From: Malus domestica
Taxonomy: Eukaryota > Streptophyta > Magnoliopsida > Rosales > Rosaceae
Direction: 5' to 3'
DNA length: 64,000 bases
NCBI RefSeq assembly: GCF_042453785.1
Contig: NC_091665.1
Span: forward strand, 25,387,501 to 25,451,500
Below are positions 33,471 to 43,649 of the stretch, piece by piece. The notes beneath the pieces were generated by a model. That model searched no databases, was not told the DNA's origin, and saw only the letters and a program-made list of their open reading frames with translations. The position numbers were made by a program, and so were the translations under genes. Every line of letters starts with the position of its first letter. The stretch's first letter is position 1.

Positions 33471-35539
33471 TTCCAAGCAGCCCAAGTCGACGCAAGACTA
33501 TCTCAACCATCCGGACCTACCATCGAGCCGGGGGCATTCTCACCACATTTTTTCGCGGATTTGACATTTCCCAACTCAAATCTCGCGCCCGGAGTCTACC
33601 ACCTTTCCACTGCCCAAGGAGGCGCATTCCTTCCAAGCTCTTCCAATCCAAATGGCGAACAACACTTGTCTCGACAAGTCATAGAGTTGACGAGCGCCCT
33701 TGCACAACAGACAACCTTGGTGAATCAACTTTTGCAACACATTGGGATCCAACGTGCCCCGGACGAGGTATCCCGAAGTAGGACAAGGGCAGACGGACAT
33801 TTCCAGCAGCGTCCCGGCAAGCAGCCACGAGCCGAACGTTTGGGCAGTGTACATTCCCGTCTTAGAGCGCGAAGGAGCATGCACTCTCAACTAGGCCCAC
33901 GGAGGAGCATACATTCACGGTTGGGGTTATACTCCAATAGTCAACATGAACAACCTTCCGGGCAAAGTGTCTATTCGCAGCTAAGCCCACAAGGAGCGTC
34001 CTCCACCTCACATCAGAGTAGGTAGCACGACGGACGGAGAGAAGCAGTCACTCAATCCAGCTCAAGTTCAACCAGCAGCATGCGAAGAACTCGCTCGCCT
34101 ACTAGGAATGCATCACATGCACTGCATCCGCGTCATAGACGAGCCAAACACATGGAAGAGCAGCCTAGACCAGCAAGTCATGACTGGGGGCAGCCGAGAG
34201 CTCCGCTACCCCAACAAAGGCAAATTCAGGAAGAAGTAGAGAGACTCTTGACCAAGCGATTGCATGATTTCCAACGCAACGAGGTCACCGACGAGGCACT
34301 ACGACGGAACATAACCAATATAAGCAGGTCACCCTTCACGGAGGAGATTGAGCAGGCAGAGCCTCCACGAGAGTTCAGCATGCCACATTTCACATCTTTC
34401 AAAGAGGATGAAGACCCGGAGAGACACTTAAAGCACTACTGAAGCGCAATGATCCTTTATCGAAACAACGATGAGCTTATGTGCAAGATATTCGCCACCA
34501 CTCTACAAGGCGAGGCGCAAGATTGGTTCTACACCCTGCCGCCACAATCCATCCGGAATTTCTACGAACTTTTTTTAGTTTTCACCAAAGAATATTCATC
34601 CTATCGCTCGATAAAAAAGAAATCTGATCATTTGTTCAACGTCAAGAAGAACCCAAAGGAGTCACTTCGCGACTATGTGAGGAGGTTCAAAGTAGAGAAG
34701 GCAAAAATAGTCGGATGCAACGACTCGATAGCTAGAGCAGCCTTCCAAAAAGGACTTCCAGCAGACCACCCGCTATTCGGAAAATTGATCATGAAAGAAG
34801 ATCTAACTCTGGCAGACTCTTTTGCTTTGGCAGAGAAGTATGCACTTTAGGATGAGGCTCGCCAATGCACATTCAAGGACTTGAAGAAGTACCCGACATC
34901 ACCTCCCTAGAAGCAGCGGAGGACTTATTCACATGTTTGACGGTACCTAAAGTAGCAATAAGCTTTACCATCATGCGAGAAGAGATGGGGGCCCGACTAC
35001 CTGTATTCCACAGTTACCTGTATTCTACAGTTCAAAAGCTCTCATCGATGTTATTAAAAATTCAAAAGCTAACTTTGGCGATAGTTATTGCAACCCAGAA
35101 GCACAAGTTTTACTTTCAAACACATGCAATCATCCTAATGACGTACTATTCTGCCCAATCCAGACGCGAGACGATAAAGGCGTAGACCCTGGCGGATGTA
35201 AAGTTTTCTGATGAACGCAACACTGGAAGGACACACTCGAAAGCAAGTTTTGTCCTCGTCACCCTAAAAGATTCTACATATGAGCAACATGTACCGGCAG
35301 TTGAGTACCATTTCTTGCTGCGCATCACACGGCCCTAGCCGACCCTTGCTCAATGATTCAACTCTAGAATGGCCCAATACCGGCAGTTGAGCATCTCCTG
35401 TTGCGTATGACATGGCCCCATCTCCACAGCTCCCTACTGCGTCTTCACGCCGAGCCTAGGTGACGCAACAGAGCGGCCCAACGATGCCTTAGAAGTAGCC
35501 GAGCACACTCTAGCTGCGCCTACTCCACCCGATGGAGAC

Positions 35540-35750
35540 TTCTGGCATTTGCATGTCGACGACTCAGAAAAGCCTTCATCACTGCCGCCAGAGAAGGCTC
35601 CAAAAAGATGGATCCCATCTGGGAAGGTCCGTACAAGATCAGCAGAGTAAGGGGCAAGAGTAATTACACCCTCACCACCATGAAGCGGCAAAAAGATTGA
35701 AAAGAAATGGATGGCCTACAATCTGAAGAAGTACCATGTGTGACCTCCCG
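35540..35750 (+). pseudogene. pol vestige of the Gypsy/Tat-like element
   Basis: Short patches read FWHLHVDDSE (35539-35568, like the start of an RNase H domain) and then PIWEGPYKISRVRGKSNYTL (at about 35610-35670) and KKWMAYNLKKYH (about 35703-35738), the usual C-terminal end of a Gypsy integrase. The juxtaposition implies large internal deletions that removed protease, RT and most of RNase H and integrase. Sequence from 34850 to 35535 gives no readable domain. Confidence 0.55.
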
Positions 35751-35759
35751 CTACATCAA

Positions 35760-36925
35760 AACCCGAAGACTCAATAAGCTCGACGGGCACCACCTCACAA
35801 GCTGAGGACTATCCAGTTGTTATGCAGTTCCTACCTTACAGCTAAAGTTCTCGTTCGTTTCACTCGTTTTTCAATGAGGAATTTAGAAGTAATCACAACT
35901 TGGCTTGGCTGCATGCTTACAACAACTAATCACTCATGCACTTCAAAAGAAGACTGCGCCCTTCTTAGGGACTCATCGCAGGAATTGCGCCCCCCGAGGG
36001 ACCAACCATGCTCTCTAGTGCGAGAGGGTAAACCAATTCTCCGACACCCATATGGGTCAGCTCTCCAAGACGGGAGGATAAACTTTACACTCCGAATATC
36101 CAGACGTGGATGAGCCTGGCTGCCCTAGTATAACTAGATGCACGATGGCTTGCGCCGGGATTCCTAGAAGTAGCCGCAATGGTCTTTTTCAAGGCTTAGC
36201 TAACTGAAGGATTTTGGGTTTCTTGGCCTAATCCGTGGGGAACCGGGCCCTAGAGACGGAGATGGCACATTACGCAGTACATCCGATGGACGGCTGCCCT
36301 GGAATCCTAAAGCTGCTACCGAGTGCACTAAGGTAGCCTACGGATTCCGGAAGACTGCCTACGGCTTGCCCTTCGAGCAGTGAAGCCGCACTAGACTTAT
36401 ACAACCGCACATTCTTGTGAAAGGTTAAACAAGCTAGCGCGCATATACGAAGTTTTATCCACTGCCGACATGCTACGTAGTCGATAAGCTTCACCTCTGC
36501 CAAGCGCGGAACAACCTACACCAAGTCCTAAAGTGTTGTGATACTTGCTACGCAACCTACGGAATTGAAGAAAGTCAAGGTTAACAGCCTAGTGGTTACG
36601 CGGATTTGTCTGCTTCTGTAAGTAAGGCATCCGGCTGCCAACCCTATGGCTAACAACTTTGCAAAGTTCTACACCAACACCTACGGCTGCATAGGCTACG
36701 CGAGTTTGTCTGCTTATAAAAAAGTAGCATGCCTGCCACTGGTCTATCAAGTCTAAAGGTTAGGGCATGAACAAAAGAAGTGAAGATGAAGAAAAACGAA
36801 GGAAAACATGTTTATAAATGACTAGCAAAGGCCGAAGGAGTTCAAGAAAAACAAAAGCTACAAGGAAAAACAAAGAAAATCCTAAAGGCTACCTAAAAAT
36901 ACTACACTACAGCAGCTTGGACATC
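35760..36925. other. internal 3' spacer of the Gypsy/Tat-like element
   Basis: Non-coding part between the pol vestige and the antisense open region. Open frames (for example 35817-36113) show no domain that I recognise. Confidence 0.5.
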
Positions 36926-36931
36926 CCACGA

Positions 36932-37857
36932 CTACTCAGTCGCCACACCTTCAACAGCCGTAACGCTCTTAGCAGCGGCATCATCCGACGCTTCACCCCT
37001 GGCTGCCCCAGTCTGGGCACTAACTTCTCCAACTACTTCACCAATGGAAGCCTTAAAAGTAAAAGCAAGCAAGTCTTCCGGAGAAATAGAGAAGGTCTTA
37101 AAACCTCAAGCCCATCATTCTCACCTTTCAGTTGCTCATTCTTCTTAAGCAGACTAACACGGACGTGCTGCAGCTCATCCACTCTCTTCTTAGCATAAGT
37201 AGCGAAACGAAGCTCAGAAATTGCAAGCTTAAGATCTTGAATCTGAGGCGAATCAATCTCAGCAGCAAAGGGAGCAGGCTTTGGCGCCACTTTAGCAGCA
37301 GAGTCCACCTTACCACTCTTCATAATAGCAAGTCTCTACAAAGGTGAACCGGACTTGGCTCCCAAATAACGTTCTGGTACAGACTTCGGCACTGGGGGCA
37401 TGATAAAACCTTTACGCTGAGTAATCTTATCCACAATTGTACTAGCCATTCTCAACATGGAAGACGCCACATGCTCAGATCTAGCAGCCTTACATTTCTT
37501 CCCATTGGAAGAAGTCATGTCAATCACATACCTCTTGGTAGCAAGCGGACCCTCATGAGCAGCGAAAGAAGTCTTTGGTTTTTTCTTAGCCGGCATCTCT
37601 TGAGCAAGCAGAGAAGATCCATTTTCCCACATTCACTTGCAGCAGGATCCACAACAGTGATTGGACGAGCCAGTGCATCCGCTTTGATCCTATTCCCCTC
37701 ATCTTTTGGGAACAGCCCACGTTTCTCCTGACGAAAAGAGTTAAAGTAGCCAACGTCATTCGTGGTACCTAGCAGGGAAGTTCAACCCAACATTCCAGCA
37801 GTTCATGAGGTTCGCAACCTCTTCATTTCTCTCAATCGCCAGCCTAGCTCGAGTCAT
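36932..37857 (-). pseudogene. antisense ORF of the Gypsy/Tat-like element (unknown protein)
   Basis: On the minus strand a protein-like reading runs from ATG 37857 (MTRARLAIERNEEVANLMN) through shifting frames: YFNSFRQEKRGLFPKDEG (about 37690-37745), a basic NLS-like PAKKKPKT with KRYVIDMTSSNGKK (37490-37600), a coiled-coil-like segment KKRVDELQHVRVSLLKKNEQ (37110-37200), and a tail LLAFTFKASIGEVVGEVSAQ ending at TAG 36932. At least three frameshifts break it, near 37757, 37630 and 37100. Antisense ORFs at this position are known from some Tat-lineage elements. I do not know the protein's function; a nuclear coiled-coil protein would be a guess. Confidence 0.55.
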
Positions 37858-38415
37858 GTCCAAAAGCCTAAAAAGACATGAGCCATGTGACTTGCCTAAC
37901 ACTGCGCCTCAGTGCCACAATCCGAGGTCCCAGCCACACAAGCTGCCCTTGGTTCTAGCCAAGTCGAGCAACTTAAAGCAGTGGTCACTGCCACAATACC
38001 TCATCGGCCCATGCCGAGTCGACTCCTGGCCCATGCCAGCCGACGTGCCGCACCACCCCGACGGCTGCCCCGCAGTAGCACTATCCACGAAGAAGACGAA
38101 GAAATCAACGAAAGACGGTCCTTTGCACGGGCAAGATGTAGAAGATTGCTAGAGGAGGGGGAACAAATATCCTCTAAGCTATCTCTCTCTTGTAGGGTAG
38201 AATAAATCGCTCTCCAAAGTTGATTTAATAACCCACTTAAGGTGGATTTAAATAGGCTTTGAGAGAAATTTATTTCCCTTTCCTAGAAGGATCTAATTTC
38301 CTATTAAAGAGAGAATCTACATCAAAATAGGAAGCAGTCCTAAGTTTCCTAAAGCAAGAAGATCTCTACACCTGCTGCCCTTTTCTGCGAGCAGCCCAAC
38401 AGGTGTGGGGGCATT

Positions 38416-39161
38416 TGTGGAGCCAAAAATATTCACAGGGCGACACGTGGATTTTTGGACAAAAATGACAAAAATACCCTTGCAGTACAACGAGGTTCCT
38501 ACGCGCAAGCAGCGGGCAACCCTCTTTCAACCAAGACAGAAGTGCCCAAAATAGGTAACAATTCAAAGTCCATCTCATCAAATCCTTTCTACAAGGTAAT
38601 TCCCAAACACATTCCTTTTAAATTATGTTAATTGGCTAATTAATGGGTTTATTGCCTAATTAACCCATTAATTGTCAATTAAACCATCCATTATATCCAA
38701 ATAACTACAAAATACATCCAATTCAACCCTAAAACACCACATGGCCGGCTATCCCCATTTCAAAACCTAATCCATCACTTTTTTCTACCTTTTTCACCAT
38801 TTCTTCCTTTTTATTACCCAATAAATTCAAAAACCACCAAAACATTCATCTTATGTTTAATAGCCAAATAAATTGGCTAATTAAACCTAAATTAAACCTA
38901 AAAACCCTAGCCACCTCCTATCCCTATAAATATACTCCCATTCTCACCAAAAAGCTAATTCCAACACTTTGGCAAAAATCCCAAAATTCTCTAAACACTC
39001 TTTCTCTCTAAATTCTAACTTTGGCATCGGAGGTTCTTCGGCCAAAGCCCCCCCCCCCATTCATCGTGGGCGCGTGAGGCTTTTGGCCTTAACCTAAGGT
39101 GCTAGTTGTTTTGTAGGTGCAAAATCGTCCAAGATCGAAGAGGAGAAAATTTGCATCCACA
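38416..39161 (+). repeat. 3' LTR of the Gypsy/Tat-like element
   Basis: 746 bp, matching 31604-32349 with one substitution seen by eye (an uninterrupted run of 11 C at about 39048-39058). It is preceded by a polypurine tract ending at 38415. Confidence 0.95.
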
Positions 39162-39400
39162 GTTAGATTACAAGAGTTGGTTAGTTAGTTAGTCCAAGTT
39201 ATATGAAGTCAAAAGATAAGGATAAAATTGTAGCAGAATCTTACACTAGATATATGTGTGATTGTATTGATTTGATTCATTAAGGAAAATATATGCAAAG
39301 ATTTATCTCTCTCTCCCTGCCTTCTTCTTCGATCTTCTTCTTCATAATTCTCTCTAATCTTCTCTGTTCTATATTGAGCTTTGCAGTACTATGGTTAACA
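39162..39400 (+). repeat. 3' LTR of Copia A, right part
   Basis: Continuation of the interrupted 3' LTR, starting with the duplicated GTTAG target and ending GGTTAACA at 39400, followed by the Copia target duplication AAGCA. Confidence 0.9.
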
Positions 39401-39849
39401 AAGCACAGTGCTTCGCAAATTTCCAGTCCTGAACTCCCTATCTGACCATGAACTTTGGTAACCATGGCTGCTAAATTGCAAAAACTCCATGAAAACTTCT
39501 TGAAACCCCATATCTGAATTATATAACTAAAAAAAAATCACCAAACTCACCCATTTTTTGGAAGCCGCCCCCCACATATTCATCATCTGGATCTAGTATG
39601 TTTGGTTGCCATTTGATATTGGGTTGTTTTTTTTGGGCAACAGATTAGGTTCGAATTTTTCCTGACAAGTTCTCGATATAAATTTTGCAACTTGTTGGCC
39701 ATGATGACTAATTTCATGGAGAGAAGGCCAATGCATTTGCTTTTAGGTTTCATCAAACAAGGTGAGGAAGAGAAAGAGGTTAATTTTAATTCCCGATTTT
39801 ATTATTTTAATTATTTTATTTTTCAGACCCATTCACCACAATTCCTCTT
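39401..39849. other. intergenic, no gene
   Basis: Spacer between Copia A and a MITE; nothing recognised. Confidence 0.4.
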
Positions 39850-39995
39850 AGGGGTGTGATATCCATACATCCCATTTTACTTCTCACACACTTTTTTATT
39901 TTTCGACCGTCGGATTGGATAATTTGAAGAAGATCAACGAACATAAATTATCAAGGGGTGTGTGAGAAAATGGGGTGTGTGGATAGCAAACCCCT
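39850..39995. mobile_element. short palindromic MITE (about 146 bp)
   Basis: The left end AGGGGTGTGATATCCATACA and right end GTGTGTGGATAGCAAACCCCT are imperfect inverted repeats of about 45 bp, with CCCATTTTACTTCTCACACA facing TGTGTGAGAAAATGGGG. The centre is short, so the transcript would fold into a hairpin. The target duplication is unclear. Confidence 0.65.
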
Positions 39996-40164
39996 TCCAC
40001 TTAATTGTATTACAAAATATAAAAATAGGATACCTAACCAGAGTTAAACATTGGAACAGACAACAGAGGTCATGTTTTAGGAGGATAGGCAGCATACATG
40101 AGAGAATGTGGGAGGCACGAAAAGATAAAAGAACCTTCATGTTTTAAAACAATCATTTTATAGG

Positions 40165-40325
40165 TCACTTAGTACTACGGTCTAGTGGTATATCTCTTCA
40201 CTTGTAAGTGAGAGGTCTTAGGTTCGCCAAAGATGAGTTTTAACCATATTATTGCTAACTCATTGTGAGGCTAAGCCTACACCCTCTCTTTACTGTATAT
40301 AATATTGTTGGTTAAAAAAATAATA
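40165..40325 (+). mobile_element. tRNA-derived SINE, copy 1
   Basis: The head has a pol III A-box-like GGTCTAGTGGTAT and a B-box-like GGTTCGCCAA about 40 bp later, then a non-tRNA body (AACTCATTGTGAGGCTAAGCC) and an A-rich tail (about 40312-40333). The same head appears inverted at 40813-40886. SINE structure is clear; the family name is not assigned. Confidence 0.65.
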
Positions 40326-40354
40326 AAAATAAACAATCCTTCAATAACTATTTA

Positions 40355-40445
40355 ATATTATAGTCTAGTGCTAGACTATTGTGAAACTAAGCCCACACTC
40401 TCATATTTAGTGTAGATAATATTGTTTGTAAACAAAAAAGAAAAT
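40355..40445 (+). mobile_element. SINE fragment, copy 2 (internally deleted)
   Basis: Starts with the TATAGTCTAGTG head remnant and jumps directly to the 3' body (GTGAAACTAAGCCCACACTC) and tail, so about 70 bp including the B box are missing relative to copy 1. Confidence 0.55.
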
Positions 40446-40741
40446 GGAAAAAACCATCCTTCTATCTCTTCCTTTTCTCCTTACTCAAGGATCACCCGTG
40501 ATTTTATTTGTTTAATATTTAACCGATGAATAGATGTCCTGTAAATTTAAAGAGTGATTGTTCATTTTGCTACACTAGAGACTCTTCTATGGAGTCTATT
40601 AGAGATGTGTTCTTTTAATTTTGGCTTTTAAAATAGATTTTTGGTTGTTTTACAGCTTCTCTTGAAGATTTTCTAATGTTGTGGGTTACAACTTACGCCA
40701 TTTCAAAGGTACAATTAACCTGATTACATTTTTTGAACAAA

Positions 40742-40886
40742 TGATATTACCTATACTAAAGGGTGGGCCAAGCCTCATAATGTATTAGCAATAATGTGGT
40801 TCAAATTCTCCTTTGGCGAGAATCGAATCTAAGACCTCTCGCTTACAAGTGAAAATAAATACCACTAGACCGTAGTACTAAGTGGC
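40742..40886 (-). mobile_element. tRNA-derived SINE, copy 3 (inverted)
   Basis: Minus-strand copy whose head reads CTTAGTACTACGGTCTAGTG with a good B box (AGATTCGATTC). It faces copy 1 across about 580 bp, giving an inverted pair with arms of about 70 bp. Confidence 0.65.
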
Positions 40887-40889
40887 AAC

Positions 40890-42440
40890 CTAATTACATT
40901 TTATGCTTGAGGTTTAAGGTGTTTTGAAATGGGTTATTAGGTTTTACTGCTCATAAAAGTGTACGAGTGCCCATGGTAGTTCATCATGAGTAAGATAGGT
41001 AACCTAACGTCATCCATGTATGGACCAAAATTATTTGGGTAAGATGGTAAAAGTATTTGACACTGCCCAACCGAATTCAAGCCTTCCCCACCCTTTTCCC
41101 ATTTCCCCTCAGAACCCGACCTAAGTATTGACAAAAAAAAAAGGGTAAAAGTTAGCTAAACCATGGAAATTAGTGCCGATTGGTGAAAGAAGATCAATGC
41201 AATCAGTGATTAATTAGTGATTGCTACAGCTAAGAATCAACATGATCCAGTTAGGGTTTGGAGTTCAAGTGATTAAGATTTTGAGAGATACTGTCTTCCG
41301 TTCCACTATTTCCAGGATCATGGGTTATCGGAGTTAATATTAATGCTGAACCATGGAAAGGCTACGGCTGTATGGTATAGGTATTGAAATCATCAGTGCC
41401 CCATCTTGTCAAAGATGAATCCCCATCCAAATTTGAGAAAACATAAAGGTGGTCCAAACGTGGTATGGTATTTAGTTATTCTTATATTTTGATAGTTGTA
41501 ATTCGATCGAGTTGGGAGTTTTAGTGTTAAAATTAACGAAACCCCAATAAGATGAAATAGGTTTGTTTTTATTTTTTATTTATTTAAAAATAGCCAGAAA
41601 TTGTTGTTTTCTTTTTTGACATGTTGGCTTCTGAATGTTCGATGAATACTTCATGATTATGTGGTCCCAATTTTGGGACGCACTTCCAGCACCATAGCTG
41701 GTTATTGTATGCACCCACTTCTTTTCTGGTTGATCCCATCATTATTAGTTAATCATGTTTAGAAAAGAAAACAAATTATGAGGAAATTTCCAGCTTGCCA
41801 TAACCTAGCTATGTTACTCTTTAGTCTATGTTGCCCGTTTTACATGTTCAAGCAAACACAACACTTAATTATAATATTAATTTGACTAATCTATCAAACT
41901 TTGAGTGCTGAGAGACGCAGCCAGACCTGCATACACCACGATCCTTTTGTCTTTCGATGTTGCAGGGAAATAATTGAGGCTTGTAATTACCAAAGAGATT
42001 TAATTATATGGGGCTGTTCCCCACAATGAGAAGCATCCATGTGGAGATTCGAATCCACCATGCATATATGTGAAACTTACGATTCTTAATTACTTCTGTG
42101 GAACGATCATGTGAATCTTAAACATTTTTATCTATGTTAGTCTTACAGTTGCAGACAAATGGAATCTTGACAACCATAAGATGAATTAAATTACATGAAA
42201 TTTCATAGAAGTTTGCTTCACATTTTGATGGCTTATGGTTGAAAAAAAAAACCTAATTCTAGTCTATATCTTTGGAAGGGATCATGCTTTATGTTTAAAG
42301 GATGATTTATGAATGGGAAAGAAAAGTCGAGAACAGAAAGAAGGCACAATTGGACGTAAAGTGACAAAGCATAGATATGTTGTATCTCTTCATATATGTA
42401 TACAAGTATGTTTGTTTAATAATCCCTACAAAATTGGATT
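40890..42440. other. intergenic spacer, no gene
   Basis: No gene is seen. The stretch 42006-42340 resembles 56836-57150 in order and orientation (GGxxTGTTCCCCACAA...CCATGTGGAGATTC...GGAATCTTG...GGGATCATxC), and its end resembles 63130-63205. It is duplicated spacer of the DUF241 array. Confidence 0.45.
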
Positions 42441-42441
42441 C

Positions 42442-42783
42442 CTAGTATTGTACTGTATGATAATTTTCAGGGCTAATGGTTGAATATATATGTTGAGAAC
42501 TGAAACTCGGGTTTTGATTATGCGCCCAAACAGGCACTCGACTCCTTCTGTGATACCATGAATGTTTGTCTCCCAACTCCCGAAGACAATTTTGCACATT
42601 CTCAAATTGCATTATGTAATCTGATTTCTTTGTACTGTGACTGATAAGGGAGTGCAGTGCAGCATCCACCTTCTCAAGTTCATTTGTATCTGCAACTTCT
42701 TCATCCTCACATGCTACTCTTTTGGGGTGCCTTGGAAACTAGCGACCAGCTGCTTGACTTAGATCTCGAATTTGTACCAGCTG
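42442..42783 (-). pseudogene. DUF241 pseudogene copy 5, 3' half of a split gene
   Basis: On the minus strand this reads SRSKSSSWSLVSKAPQKRVA, then EDEEVADTNELEKVDAALHS, then NVQNCLREL, a +1 frameshift near 42590, and the family end ECLFGRIIKTRVSVLNI. Homology stops at about 42783, where Gypsy gag sequence begins. The 5' half of the same gene lies 12.8 kb away at 55557-55792. About 100 middle codons are missing from both halves. Confidence 0.85.
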
Positions 42784-42794
42784 TAAGCAACAAG

Positions 42795-43410
42795 AAGGAC
42801 TTTCCCAGGTTCAGGGATGGTGATGAACCCTTGGGGTGGATTTACAAAGCTAAACATTATTTCGATTTTTTCAACATCGCAGAATTCAAGAAAGTGAAAA
42901 TTGCTTCCTTCCATCTAGAAGGTGAACCTTTGCAATGGTTTCAGTGGGCTAATTGCATCTCCAACTACCCAAAATGGGAGGATTTCACAAAGGAATTTGG
43001 GCCTTCCGAGTTAGAAGATTCAGTTGAAAGTTTAGTTCAATTGAGATAAACTGGATCTTTGAGAGATCACATTCTCAAATTCAGAAGATTGGCAAATCGT
43101 ACCAGAGATATGACTCCATCTCTTTTGAAGTCTTGCTTCATTGGAGGACTCAAATTTGAATAGCGCCATGATGTGAAGATCTAGAAACGAAGAGATGTTC
43201 TTGAAGCCACTGCATATGCATAACAGCTTGATGCAAAATTGTATGATTTAAAGGTCAAATCTTACCCTTGTTCTTCTGTTAATTCTTCTTTTTGTACTCC
43301 ATTACAGACTGTTAGTAATGGGAATAATGGAGAAAACAAGATAAAGAATGATAATGTTAGAAGCTTGACTCTGGAAGAAGTGGAATATTGTAGAAAATAT
43401 AGGCTATGTG
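42795..43410 (+). pseudogene. Gypsy gag remnant
   Basis: Retrotrans_gag-type reading: KDFPRFRDGDEPLGWIYKA, FHLEGEPLQWFQWANC (42912-42960) and SLRDHILKFRRLANRT (43056-43105), with stops at 43047, 43160 and 43222. The N-terminus is missing. Confidence 0.75.
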
Positions 43411-43649
43411 TTCTGTAAAGAAAAATATGAACAGGTCATTCATGTGATTAAAAGCAGCTTCTGCTTATTGATGTTCAAGCTACTAGTGATAATGAAACCT
43501 CTGAAGATGAAAACTTGGAACCATAGATTACATCTTGTGCTCTTTTTGGTACCACTGCTCCCAAATCTATCAAAACTATGAAAGTCATTGGTAGTATTAA
43601 GAATTGTTCTGTGGTGATCCTTAGTCAAGAAGATTAAGGGACAATTAGA

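Larger units (their letters stand above)
32514..34850 (+). pseudogene. gag of the Gypsy/Tat-like element, one frame with internal stops
   Basis: From ATG 32514 one reading frame runs to the stop at 34848 without a frameshift but with internal stops at 33327 (TAG), 34023 (TAG) and 34440 (TGA). The N-terminal part is repetitive: 24-residue repeats (32634-32981), then Gln-Pro-rich repeats (33080-33470), then an RRSxHSxL repeat (33845-33930). The capsid-type Retrotrans_gag domain is at about 34330-34850, with EPPREFSMPHFTSFKED, CKIFATTLQGEAQDWFYTLP and FRRFKVEKAKI-like motifs. This resembles gag of plant Athila/Tat elements. The stops fit CAG, CGA or TGG codons changed by C-to-T (or G-to-A) mutation. 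Confidence 0.8.
31604..39161 (+). mobile_element. young non-autonomous Gypsy/Tat-like LTR element (7,558 bp)
   Basis: Complete element with 746-bp LTRs and the 5-bp target duplication GTTAG (31599-31603 and 39162-39166). The primer site starts AATTGGTGCTTTC at 32350, and the purine-rich GGTGTGGGGG precedes the 3' LTR. The interior holds a gag frame (32514-34850, several stops), vestiges of RNase H and the integrase end (about 35540-35750), and an antisense open region (36932-37857). Protease and RT are absent. It must have moved with enzymes from a relative. A position after gag and an antisense ORF near the 3' LTR are known features of the Tat lineage; the assignment to it is inference. Confidence 0.9.
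26905..39400 (+). mobile_element. Ty1-Copia retrotransposon A, hosting a nested Gypsy-like element
   Basis: Element bounded by LTRs and by the 5-bp target duplication AAGCA (26900-26904 and 39401-39405). Its own sequence is about 4.9 kb. A second element occupies 31604-39161, inside its 3' LTR. A primer-binding site, TGGTATCA, follows the 5' LTR at 27229, complementary to initiator tRNA-Met as usual for Copia. A polypurine tract (GAAGGGGGA) precedes the 3' LTR at 31544. The polyprotein is dead: stops in gag, plus internal deletions in integrase and reverse transcriptase. Confidence 0.9.

Noticed and set aside
32558..33485. Long minus-strand open frames across the gag repeats
   Set aside because: They follow from the GC-rich tandem repeats read backwards (GWATGVGC-type monotony) and have no domain.
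36818..37198. Plus-strand frames opposite the antisense ORF (36818-37198, 37471-37731, 37805-38205)
   Set aside because: Ser/Leu-rich readings of the complementary strand; the minus strand gives the coherent protein-like sequence.
40165..40240. Functional tRNA gene
   Set aside because: A and B boxes are present, but no cloverleaf can be drawn and the body continues into a SINE tail.
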